Below, one piece after another: positions 57,382-64,000 of a stretch of 64,000 bases of DNA; the stretch's first letter is position 1; each line of letters begins with the position of its first letter. The notes below the pieces were generated by a model, which was given only the letters and a program-made list of their open reading frames with translations, was not told the DNA's origin and did not search any database. The translations under genes were made by a program, and so were the position numbers. Location: contig NZ_KQ034007.1 of assembly GCF_000970755.1 (NCBI RefSeq), forward strand, positions 313,319 to 377,318. Direction: 5' to 3'. Origin of the DNA: Lactobacillus kimbladii (GTDB lineage: Bacteria > Bacillota > Bacilli > Lactobacillales > Lactobacillaceae).

Positions 57382-57431
57382 AAAAAGACTGACAAATCAA
57401 CGTTTTATTGACGTGATTTGTCAGCCTTTTT
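57382..57431. terminator. Bidirectional terminator between lacD and the RpiR gene
   Basis: CTGACAAATC (57389-57398) and GATTTGTCAG (57415-57424) within a longer stem (inner ACGT pairing), A-rich before and T5 after. Confidence 0.9.
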
Positions 57432-57462
57432 AGTTAAGTTAGAGTTTTTTCCCAGACTCTTT

Positions 57463-58224
57463 TTATTTGCTCTTGTAAAAATCAGTTCTAACTGAATAAG
57501 CATCACTAAAAATACGCGTCATTATTTGTAATGGCAAGCGTGATCTGACCTCGTACTCGGGAAAATAATTAGTTTTAGATTTGTAACCGATAAAGGATAA
57601 AGTGGAAAAGGGCAAAATACTACCAGATGAATTAGTAGTGAAGGTCAAGATAGGCACTTCGTTTTTATTAAGAGCTTTAGCTGCAGTGACTAATTCCTCA
57701 GTTTCACCGTTCAAAGTGATAAAAATTGCTAATGAATCTTTCTTGATCTTACAGGCAATCGTCTTAATAATATTTGGGTCCGAATGGAATTCACAGTATT
57801 TTCCGGTTAATTGTAATTTAACCATCATTTCGTGAGCAATTGATTCAGATAGTCCGCGAGCAAAGATAAAAATGATTTTAGCTTGTTTAGTGAGCGAAAT
57901 ACTGTCTTCGATTGTGCTGTAACTTAGGTTATGCAGCGTATTGTTCATTTCAATTTCGTTTTTAGTAATCACGCTTTTAATTTTATCGTCAGCATCATTT
58001 AACACACTAAAGGTAGAATTTGAATTGCTTTTTAGTTTCAAAGCTTCACGGTAAGAAGTGTAACCACTGTAACCCATTTTTTGCATAGTGCGCACAATTG
58101 TCGCAGTCGAGACATTTGCAAATTGACTTAGTTTTACTATCGACATATTAGCAATCTTTTGGGGATTATTTTCTACGATATTCCAGAGATGTAATTCTGC
58201 TGAAGAAAGTTCTTTATTTGGCAT
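57463..58224 (-). CDS. RpiR/MurR-family regulator with SIS domain
   Basis: A 253-residue regulator. The N-terminal HTH_6 (about 1-75) includes IVKLSQFANVSTATIVRTMQKMGYSGYTSYREAL (about 24-57). The SIS domain (about 115-240) senses a sugar phosphate, with IFIFARGLSES (about 115-125) and FITLNGETEELVTAAK (about 166-181). Divergent from the PfkB-kinase and fruA-like genes and convergent with lacD. It likely controls one of these units through fructose-1-phosphate or tagatose phosphates (inference). Confidence 0.88.
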   Translation of the reverse strand: MPNKELSSAELHLWNIVENNPQKIANMSIVKLSQFANVSTATIVRTMQKMGYSGYTSYREALKLKSNSNSTFSVLNDADDKIKSVITKNEIEMNNTLHNLSYSTIEDSISLTKQAKIIFIFARGLSESIAHEMMVKLQLTGKYCEFHSDPNIIKTIACKIKKDSLAIFITLNGETEELVTAAKALNKNEVPILTFTTNSSGSILPFSTLSFIGYKSKTNYFPEYEVRSRLPLQIMTRIFSDAYSVRTDFYKSK

Positions 58225-58261
58225 TTAAGCACTCCTTTTGTAAATATTTTCCTACAAATTA

Positions 58262-58276
58262 TAGTAAACGCTATCA
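58262..58276 (+). promoter_or_regulatory. Candidate cre upstream of the kinase-PTS operon
   Basis: TAGTAAACGCTATCA fits the cre consensus with one mismatch (A for T at position 2). TATAAT at 58307-58312 is the likely -10 of the plus-strand operon; its -35 is unclear. Confidence 0.55.
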
Positions 58277-58343
58277 ATTTGGAAAAACGTTACACTTTTT
58301 AACTTCTATAATAATGCAAAAGGCAAAAAAAGGGGAGAAATCT

Positions 58344-59273
58344 GTGATTTATACAATAACGCTGAATCCAGCGATTGATTTGGTAATTGTAACCAAAAAG
58401 CTGGAGCAAAAGGTAGTTAATAGAACTGAAAAATTTGAATTGCAACCCAATGGTAAAGGGGTCAATGTTTCGTTCATTTTAAAGAAATTAGGTATTGATA
58501 GCGTAGCTACTGGTATTGGTGGTGGCTTTACCTTAGATTATGTCATTTCCGGTCTTAAAGAAAAGGGGATTCAAACCAATTTTTTGAAGGTAAAAGATCC
58601 TACCAGGGTTAACGTATTTACCGATGTTTTGGATGAAAAAACAGAATACAAACAAGTTAACCCAGGACCAGTAGTCAGCTTGGAAAAACAAAAACTCTTT
58701 TTGGATTATCTAAAAAATACACTAACTAAGGATGATATGGTAGTTGTTTCCGGCAGTTTCTCTCGGGGCATCAAACCGGACTTTTTAGTACAACTGGCTC
58801 AGCTAGTTCAAAAGCAAGGGGCTAAATTTGTAGTTGACAGCAGTTATATGGAAGTAATTGATACTTTAAAATATCGGCCGTTTTTACTTAAACCAAACGA
58901 TGCAGAATTAGCCGCTTTCTTCAATTATAAAGGGAAGATGACTGCCGCAAAAACGGTCGAATTGGCTCAGAAATTAATTAAATTGGGTTGCCAAAATGTT
59001 TTAGTTTCTCTAGGTGCTGCTGGAGCAGCTTTTATTAATGAACGGCATATCCTGTTTGCTAATGCTCCGAAAATACAAGTAGTTAATTCAGCTTGTGCAG
59101 GGGATACAATGCTGGGAACCTTCATTGCCTTTTTGGAAAAGAAAAAACCTATTAGTGAGGCTCTCAAAGTAGCTGTAGCTGCAGGAAGTGATACAGCTAG
59201 TCGCACTGGACTAACAGATTTTTCTTTAAATAATTTATTACCACAAATTTCAGTAACGGAAAGGATGAATTGA
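58344..59273 (+). CDS. PfkB-family sugar-phosphate kinase (1-phosphofructokinase or tagatose-6-phosphate kinase)
   Basis: A 310-residue ribokinase-fold kinase beginning at GTG 58344 behind AGGGGAG; the longer frame has no support and overlaps the RpiR start. Substrate-binding GKGVNVSFILKKLG (about 37-50), conserved KPNDAEL (about 181-187) and ATP-site VNSACAGDTMLGTF (about 248-261), in which Asp of AGD is the catalytic base. Being followed at once by a fructose EIIBCA favours 1-phosphofructokinase (fruK). Lying 1 kb from lacD leaves tagatose-6-phosphate kinase (lacC) open. The two are sister families and cannot be separated by eye. Confidence 0.85.
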   Translation: MIYTITLNPAIDLVIVTKKLEQKVVNRTEKFELQPNGKGVNVSFILKKLGIDSVATGIGGGFTLDYVISGLKEKGIQTNFLKVKDPTRVNVFTDVLDEKTEYKQVNPGPVVSLEKQKLFLDYLKNTLTKDDMVVVSGSFSRGIKPDFLVQLAQLVQKQGAKFVVDSSYMEVIDTLKYRPFLLKPNDAELAAFFNYKGKMTAAKTVELAQKLIKLGCQNVLVSLGAAGAAFINERHILFANAPKIQVVNSACAGDTMLGTFIAFLEKKKPISEALKVAVAAGSDTASRTGLTDFSLNNLLPQISVTERMN

Positions 59274-59274
59274 A

Positions 59275-61194
59275 GTGGCTAAATATGATTTAGTTGGTGC
59301 AACTGGTTGTGCAACTGGTGTTGCCCATACATTTATGGCCGAAGAGGCATTGGAAAAAGCTGCAGAAAAGCTTGGTTATACCATTAAAATTGAAACACAT
59401 GGTCAAACAGGTATTGAAAATAATTTAACAAGTGCAGAAATTGCGGATGCGCAAGCCGTAATTGTTGCTTCCGATATTGATGTTGGCCTGGATCGGTTTG
59501 CAGGCAAACGTCTAGTGGTAGTTCCGGTAGCAAGAGGTGTTAAAGAGCCGGATGCTTTAATTAAAAAAGCTTTGGCGGCACCAATTTATAAAGATGGACA
59601 GGCAGCTAAAGATTCCACTCATGAGAGTGTTGGAAAGCAAAAGCTAGGAAATAAAATTTATACTTCTTTGATGAATGGCGTCTCTCATATGTTGCCATTT
59701 GTCGTTGCTGGTGGAGTTTTGATGGCCATCTCGTTTTTCTGGGGAATTGATTCTGCTAATCCTAAAAGCAGTGAATACAACCAATTTGCTGCGATGCTAA
59801 ATACTGTTGGCAGTACTACTATGAACTTGATGGCTCCAGTCTTAGGAGCTTATATTGCTGAAGCTTTGGCGCAACGGACGGGTTTTGTAGTCGGCTTGGC
59901 TGCTGGTTTTATCACCTTCAACGGTGGTGGCGGCTTTTTGGGAGCTATCGTTGGTGGCTATTTAGCTGCGATCGTTGTTTTAGGCTTACAGAAGCTGTTT
60001 CAACCACTGCCAGATGATAAATTTAGAGGTTTGAAATCAATCTTTCTTTTGCCTGTTCTCGGGGTTTTAATCACAGGATCAATTATGTACCTGTTAAATA
60101 CTCCAATTAAAGCACTGAACGTTGGTTTAATGTCCTGGCTTAGAGGTTTTGAAAATACTAATCCTGCATTGTTAGGAATAATAGTTGGCATCATGTGTGC
60201 AGCGGACTTTGGTGGTCCTATTAATAAGGCTGCCTATGTCACAGGTACGGTATTACTGGCTCAAGGAAACTACTACTTTATGGCTGGTGTTTCTGCTGCT
60301 TGTATTGCCCCACCACTTGCAACAGGTTTTGCAGTATTAATGAATCGCAAAGCATATTCAAAGAGTGAAAGAGCTGCTGGCTATGTCAACTTTTTACTAG
60401 GATCAACTCATATTACTGAAGGTGCAATTCCATTTGCTGCTAAACATCCCTTATGGAATATCCCGGCATTTATGGTTGGTTCTGCAGTTGCGTCAGTTTT
60501 AACTTACATAACGAAAATTAGCGTACCTGCTCCTCACGGTGGCTTTATTGTTTTACCATTAGTTAATAAACCATTCTTATGGGTATTGTGGATTCTAATT
60601 GGATCGGTTATTTCGGGGGCATTACTAGCTCTAATTGCTGGTAGATTTGCAAAAAAAGATGCTTTAGCAACTGCAACTGACTCTACAATTGCACCTAGTG
60701 TTGACGACACATCTAATCAACAAACAGAAAGCAAAGAAGAAACTTTTGCTCCAAGTGATATTCTTGATTTACAAAATATTAAAGTTGGCGTTGATGTTGC
60801 TAGTCGCGATGAAGCACTTAAATATTTAGCAGACTTTGCCGTCAAAAATAACTTGGCTAATGACAGCGAAGCTGTTTACAATAGTTACGTTAAGCGCGAA
60901 AAAGAGGGCTCTACGGGTATGACAGATGGTTTTGCAATTCCCCATGCCCAGTCAGTAGCAATTGCGAAGTCTTCAATGATAGTTTTGAAGCTCAAACAGC
61001 CGATTGATTGGCAATCATTAGATGGTAAAAAGATTGATACAGTTATTTCCTTTTTGATACCACAAGTTGATAGTAATGCTCATTTGCAGTATCTATCAAA
61101 TACTGCCAAACTTTTGACTCACGCAGATTTTATTGCTAAGTTAAAAGCAGCCAATACACCTGCAGAAATTCAAAATTTGTTTGAAAATAATTAA
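59275..61194 (+). CDS. fruA: PTS fructose-type EIIBCA
   Basis: A 639-residue fused transporter. IIB (about 1-100) with Cys12 in GATGCATGVAHTFMA. IIC membrane domain (about 120-460), with GADFGG-like CAADFGGPINKAAYV and SSTHITEGAIPFAAKHP motifs. IIA (about 490-639) has His557 in AIPHAQS. The kinase stop is one base before its start (GTG at 59275; TTGAAGTGG). In this order the pair is the ordinary fructose uptake and phosphorylation operon, yielding fructose-1-phosphate. A related hexose is possible. Confidence 0.9.
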   Translation: MAKYDLVGATGCATGVAHTFMAEEALEKAAEKLGYTIKIETHGQTGIENNLTSAEIADAQAVIVASDIDVGLDRFAGKRLVVVPVARGVKEPDALIKKALAAPIYKDGQAAKDSTHESVGKQKLGNKIYTSLMNGVSHMLPFVVAGGVLMAISFFWGIDSANPKSSEYNQFAAMLNTVGSTTMNLMAPVLGAYIAEALAQRTGFVVGLAAGFITFNGGGGFLGAIVGGYLAAIVVLGLQKLFQPLPDDKFRGLKSIFLLPVLGVLITGSIMYLLNTPIKALNVGLMSWLRGFENTNPALLGIIVGIMCAADFGGPINKAAYVTGTVLLAQGNYYFMAGVSAACIAPPLATGFAVLMNRKAYSKSERAAGYVNFLLGSTHITEGAIPFAAKHPLWNIPAFMVGSAVASVLTYITKISVPAPHGGFIVLPLVNKPFLWVLWILIGSVISGALLALIAGRFAKKDALATATDSTIAPSVDDTSNQQTESKEETFAPSDILDLQNIKVGVDVASRDEALKYLADFAVKNNLANDSEAVYNSYVKREKEGSTGMTDGFAIPHAQSVAIAKSSMIVLKLKQPIDWQSLDGKKIDTVISFLIPQVDSNAHLQYLSNTAKLLTHADFIAKLKAANTPAEIQNLFENN

Positions 61195-61225
61195 TAGACT
61201 AGTAAATATTAGATTAAATAAAGTG

Positions 61226-61260
61226 AGTCCCGCAAGTTGTCTAACTTACGGGACTTATTT
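61226..61260 (+). terminator. Terminator of the fru operon
   Basis: AGTCCCGCAAGTT (61226-61238) pairs with AACTTACGGGACT (61243-61255, one mismatch), followed by TATTTT. Confidence 0.88.
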
Positions 61261-61339
61261 TGCTGTGTTTTTCAATTTTGAATAATTTTATAATCGATAG
61301 GCTTTATATTTATTTGAAGACAATTGATTATAAAAATGC

Positions 61340-61363
61340 AAAAAAAAAAGCACATTAGTGCTT
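61340..61363 (-). terminator. Terminator of the small minus-strand gene
   Basis: AAGCAC (61363-61358 on the complement) and GTGCTT (61353-61348), loop TAAT, then nine T on the minus strand. Confidence 0.8.
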
Positions 61364-61376
61364 CCTGGGTTAAAAA

Positions 61377-61493
61377 CTAGTCTTCAACCTTTTTTGCTTC
61401 ATTTAATGCCTTCATAATTGAAGGATTTTTTGAATGACAATCTTCAAGCATTTGCAAATCTTTTTCATCTAATGTAACTTCAAACTTACTCAT
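61377..61493 (-). CDS. 38-residue small protein, unrecognised
   Basis: A frame from ATG 61493 to TAG 61377: starts MSKFEVTLDEKDL, ends MKALNEAKKVED. It is acidic, soluble and helix-prone. It has a good ribosome binding site (AAAGGAAA on the complement, about 61501-61508) and its own terminator. That makes it a real gene despite its length. Function unknown; a small regulatory or cofactor-like protein is possible. Confidence 0.7.
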   Translation of the reverse strand: MSKFEVTLDEKDLQMLEDCHSKNPSIMKALNEAKKVED

Positions 61494-61882
61494 TCTGTAA
61501 TTTCCTTTCTACTAAATATTAAATTAACTATATCACTTTAGGGAAAAATTATGCAAAGCTAGCCAATGTTTTTCATTTGTGTTGCAAAAATAGCTTTTAT
61601 TTTGTTAAAGTTGCAATATACAAACGCATGTTCTTGCTAGTGCCAATTAACCGTATAACTCTGTTATAATAGGATTTTGTCAAATTAAATAACAGTTAAC
61701 GTTGTGTTACAACTGTGACATTTTTACTAAATTAGGTAACTAATTCTTAAAGGTTGAGTGATATTCCTGTTATGGTTCTGCAACTTTAACGTTGTAGTAT
61801 ATATAGCATCAAATTGAATAGTAGTTTACTATGTTCAATTTGAGAAACATATTATGGATTTTTATTTAAGGAGAGAATTTTT
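61494..61882. other. Long leader region of apf
   Basis: TATAAT (61665-61670) is a candidate -10 with poor -35 (spacing to TGCCAA 18 bp). It is followed by about 200 bases of untranslated sequence with a dyad at 61809-61843. Long, structured leaders are common for secreted surface proteins of lactobacilli. No further gene is seen. Confidence 0.5.
61809..61843 (+). repeat. Hairpin in the apf leader
   Basis: TCAAATTGAA (61809-61818) pairs with TTCAATTTGA (61834-61843); inner TAGTA/TACTA extends it. It lies 40 bp before the start codon. Confidence 0.65.
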
Positions 61883-62596
61883 TTGAAGGTAAAATCTATC
61901 TTAGTTAAATCAGCAGCAGTAGCAGCATTATCTGCTTCCGGAGTTGCAGTTATGAGCAGCGTTAAAGCAAATGATGTTCAAGCAGCTACAGTAGACAATG
62001 ATGCAGCAGTTGTAACTGTTAACTACGTTGATGGCAATTCAATTCGTGTATGGAACAGTTATAAACATCCTGAAGCTACTGGGCAAATTTTACCAAGTAA
62101 TTCTTCTTGGAAAGTCATTAAAACTGCTTACGATAAAAAGGGCCACAAGTGGTATGACTTAGGCAAGAACCAATGGGTTAAGGCCAAATACGTTAATAAA
62201 GGCTATCATCCAGCAAATGAATCCCAAAACACTGCAGCTGCAACTAGCACCCAAACAGAAAACAGTACAGTTTCTAATACCAATAATGTAGAAACTACTA
62301 ATAATGTAGAAACTACGAATTCTGCAAACAATACTGCAGCTACTAATATTAATTACACAACTGCTTCATCTGATTCAGAAGCTGGAGCAAAAGCGTGGAT
62401 TGCCAGTCGTGAATCTGGTGGCTCATACAGTGCACAAAATGGCCAGTACATTGGTAAATATCAGCTTTCTGCCGCATATCTTAATGGAGACTACTCAGCT
62501 GCTAACCAAGAACGTGTTGCTAACAACTACGTTACTAATCGTTACGGCTCATGGGCAGCAGCTAAACAATTCTGGCAAGCTAATGGTTGGTACTAA
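61883..62596 (+). CDS. apf: Aggregation-promoting-factor-like secreted protein
   Basis: A 237-residue exported protein starting at TTG 61883 behind AAGGAGAG. Signal peptide about 1-35 with VKAND or VQA cleavage. An SH3-like/SLAP-type module (about 48-110, VNYVDGNSIRVWNSY...KWYDLGKNQWVKAKYV) binds cell wall. A Thr/Asn/Ser-rich linker (about 115-165) has two VETTN repeats. The C-terminal Apf domain (about 168-237) has AKAWIASRESGGSYSAQNG and YGSWAAAKQFWQANGWY, a lysozyme-like/Psp-type fold of Lactobacillus. Members help cell shape and aggregation. Long structured leader upstream. Confidence 0.88.
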   Translation: MKVKSILVKSAAVAALSASGVAVMSSVKANDVQAATVDNDAAVVTVNYVDGNSIRVWNSYKHPEATGQILPSNSSWKVIKTAYDKKGHKWYDLGKNQWVKAKYVNKGYHPANESQNTAAATSTQTENSTVSNTNNVETTNNVETTNSANNTAATNINYTTASSDSEAGAKAWIASRESGGSYSAQNGQYIGKYQLSAAYLNGDYSAANQERVANNYVTNRYGSWAAAKQFWQANGWY

Positions 62597-62631
62597 TTAG
62601 TTAGTCAGTTAAAAACAGAATATTAAAAAGT

Positions 62632-62669
62632 AAGCAGACACTAGTCGAAAAACTAGCGCCTGCTTTTTT
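62632..62669 (+). terminator. Terminator of apf
   Basis: AAGCAG (62632-62637) pairs with CTGCTT (62660-62665) with inner CTAGT/ACTAG stem, T run to 62669. Confidence 0.88.
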
Positions 62670-62679
62670 AGTTAAAAAA

Positions 62680-63402
62680 TTAATGGTTAACCGCATATGT
62701 AAATTTATCGCTGCGAATTATTTCTTGTGTAATATGTAAAGGAAGATTGTGATCGTCATAAACTAAGTCTTTAATTTGCATTAACGGAGTCTTTTCGTCA
62801 ACATTAAGCAAAAAAGATTCTTCTCTATTTGCAAACGCAATTTTAAAAGTTTTTTTACCTTTACCAGGATTAATATGAAACTTCTTTTGTAATATTTGAT
62901 ACAAGGGCATATTAAGATCTTCAGCTTTAATAGCATTAAATTTTGGAGCAAGCCAAATCCATTCAAGGCAAAATGGGATGTCATCAATATATCTTAAACG
63001 CTTAATTTCTATAATTTGCTGCTCATTAGTAGTTTGCAGGAATGTATGCTGTTCATCATTACCTGCAACGCTTTTGATACTAATTAAACGGTTAGAAATT
63101 TTTTTACCACTCTTGGCTGCACTGTCTGTTAAACTTGAAAATTTTTGATTTTGAGTTTGAATTTCATTACTTTTGTCAGAAACAAAAGTTCCTTTACCAG
63201 GAAGCTTAATTAAATAATTTTCCTCGCTTAAAATTTTAAGAGCTTTGCGAACAGTTGTGCGACTAACACAGTATTCTTTTTGCAACTCCATTTCGGAAGG
63301 TATCTTTTTACCTATTTGATATTTATTTTCCGTGATTTTGTTTTTTATAATATTTGCCAAACTAAGATATAGTGGCATATGATTTTTAGACTTTTTCAAC
63401 AT
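62680..63402 (-). CDS. GntR/HutC-family regulator
   Basis: A 240-residue UTRA-domain repressor. HTH: KKIPSEMELQKEYCVSRTTVRKALKILSEENYL (about 32-64) and GKGTFVSDKS. UTRA: IKRLRYIDDIPFCLEWIWLAPKFNAI (about 127-152). It is divergent from the truncated SIS-domain gene beginning at 63586. The shared 180-bp region carries AGATAC-type dyads that are its likely operators. TATAAT (63439-63434, complement) is a probable -10 for this gene. Confidence 0.88.
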   Translation of the reverse strand: MLKKSKNHMPLYLSLANIIKNKITENKYQIGKKIPSEMELQKEYCVSRTTVRKALKILSEENYLIKLPGKGTFVSDKSNEIQTQNQKFSSLTDSAAKSGKKISNRLISIKSVAGNDEQHTFLQTTNEQQIIEIKRLRYIDDIPFCLEWIWLAPKFNAIKAEDLNMPLYQILQKKFHINPGKGKKTFKIAFANREESFLLNVDEKTPLMQIKDLVYDDHNLPLHITQEIIRSDKFTYAVNH

Positions 63403-63460
63403 GTTTTTTCTTTCCTGAGTAACTATTAATTGTATTATAACAAAAGCTGATTAATTAGGC

Positions 63461-63495
63461 ACAAGTATCTTTTTTAATAATAAAAAGATACTTGT
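63461..63495. promoter_or_regulatory. Inverted AAGATACTTGT sites
   Basis: ACAAGTATCTTTTT (63461-63474) pairs with AAAAAGATACTTGT (63482-63495), a perfect 14-bp inverted repeat, 7-base centre. Candidate GntR operator in the divergent region. Confidence 0.6.
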
Positions 63496-63510
63496 ATTTT
63501 AAATACGTGC

Positions 63511-63563
63511 TTTACTTTATAAATAAAGCGCTTTATAATTTTAAATTGAAGATACATGTATCT
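63511..63563 (+). promoter_or_regulatory. Promoter and operator of the truncated SIS gene
   Basis: TTTACT (63511-63516), 17-bp spacer, TATAAT (63534-63539). ATAAAGCGCTTTAT (63523-63536), a cre-like palindrome, overlaps the spacer and -10. AGATACATGTATCT (63550-63563) is a perfect 14-bp palindrome at the start of the transcript. Confidence 0.7.
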
Positions 63564-63585
63564 ATATTTAATACAGGAGAAAAAG

Positions 63586-64000
63586 ATGAAGATACAAGAA
63601 GAAGCTAAACAAGTTGTTCAAAAAGCTGTAAAAAAAATGAAATCTGGTGGAGGTATTAAGCAGGTAATTTGGGTTGGTGCTGGAGGTTCTTTTGGTGGCT
63701 TTTATGGCGCGAACTATTTTATGCATCAGGAGTCAAAAACAATATTTTCAAATATGTATACCAGTGGAGAATTTATTTATGCTCCGCCAAAAAGCATAGA
63801 CCAAAATACTTTAGTAGTTTTATGTTCTATGAGAGGAACTAGTGAAACTATTGATTCGGCTAAGGTTGCTAAAAATCATAACGCTACAACAATTGCTCTG
63901 TATGTCGATGAATCTGAACTCGTACAGATTTGTGATTTTAAGATAAAATATGAAAGTTTGGCTCTAGATGAAAGCAGACTTGAACGTGTAAATGGCAGTA
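63586..64000 (+). CDS. SIS-domain sugar-phosphate enzyme, truncated by window end
   Basis: The first 138 residues of a SIS protein starting MKIQEEAKQVVQ, with CAGGAG upstream and no stop before the window edge. SIS landmarks: VIWVGAGGSFGGFYGANYF (about 27-45) and LCSMRGTSETIDSAKVAK (about 78-95). Very similar in layout to the FrlB-like enzyme at 31522, so it probably acts on a phosphorylated Amadori or amino-sugar compound, and PTS genes may follow beyond the window. The rest of the gene is outside. Confidence 0.8.
   Translation, partial: MKIQEEAKQVVQKAVKKMKSGGGIKQVIWVGAGGSFGGFYGANYFMHQESKTIFSNMYTSGEFIYAPPKSIDQNTLVVLCSMRGTSETIDSAKVAKNHNATTIALYVDESELVQICDFKIKYESLALDESRLERVNGS

Noticed and set aside
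58218-58343. 42-codon N-terminal extension of the PfkB kinase
   Set aside because: It overlaps the RpiR start and promoter elements, and the family start (IYTITLNPAID) directly follows a GTG with AGGGGAG.
1-64000. CRISPR arrays or insertion sequences
   Set aside because: No regularly spaced direct repeats and no transposase-like frame with terminal inverted repeats were seen on either strand.

Overview
The window is low-GC Firmicutes DNA that looks like a member of Lactobacillus sensu stricto. Supporting this are an aggregation-promoting-factor (Apf) type secreted protein, many mannose-family PTS operons with ManO/DUF956, consensus AAGGAGG ribosome binding sites, sigma-A promoters and CcpA (cre) sites. 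The density of PTS and SIS-domain sugar genes would fit a host- or insect-gut lactobacillus, but the species cannot be fixed from sequence alone.

Layout. 1-7.5 kb is core: a mannose PTS (EIIAB-IIC-IID-ManO), an amino acid permease, a GNAT acetyltransferase, GalE and a nitroreductase. 7.5-20.3 kb is an integrative element inserted in the 3' end of tRNA-Thr(CGT), bounded by a 14-bp direct repeat (7560-7573 and 20312-20325). It carries, right to left, a tyrosine integrase, an excisionase-like protein, an HUH-endonuclease/P-loop-helicase Rep with a palindrome-rich putative origin, a small membrane protein and an FtsK-like ATPase. An unknown gene lies on the opposite strand (14293-15468). A very AT-rich five-gene cargo operon (8746-14000) encodes an MFS exporter, a novel permease fusion, an ABC ATPase, a possibly HIT-like protein and an ATP-grasp ligase. 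This cargo is the best candidate for an undescribed system. 20.9-27.8 kb holds a SMUG2-like uracil-DNA glycosylase and a second probable glycosylase, a BspA-like secreted protein, a TipA-like MerR regulator with a textbook 19-bp-spacer promoter, a D-2-hydroxyacid dehydrogenase and two zinc-ribbon membrane proteins.

28-64 kb is a carbohydrate island with five further complete PTSs. (a) 28.2-34.7 kb: a mannose-family PTS split as IIB-IIC-IID and IIA, with two SIS deglycase-like enzymes and two GntR regulators, resembling Amadori-product (fructoselysine/glucoselysine) loci. (b) 36.2-40.9 kb: LacR, LacA, LacB and a galactitol-type PTS, probably a galactose-6-phosphate/tagatose-6-phosphate route. 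(c) 41.0-45.8 kb: GntR, AgaS and an N-acetylgalactosamine-type PTS. (d) 46.0-51.0 kb: a PRD activator, a short 6-phosphogluconate-dehydrogenase-like enzyme and a fructose-family PTS. (e) 57.5-61.2 kb: RpiR, a PfkB sugar-phosphate kinase and a fructose EIIBCA. LacD (56.3 kb) supplies the aldolase for (b) and (c). A GH31 enzyme with an FN3 domain and a divergent unknown glycosidase-like protein (51.1-56.2 kb) probably feed the same pathways from the cytoplasm. An orphan PhnD-like lipoprotein (35.0 kb) is preceded by a structured leader ending in a terminator.

The right end has a 38-residue small protein, Apf with a long hairpin-bearing leader, and a GntR gene divergent from a truncated SIS-domain gene with clear candidate operators between them. 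Almost every transcription unit ends in an obvious intrinsic terminator. Positions of promoters and operators are by eye. Functions above family level, especially PTS substrates, are inferences from context.
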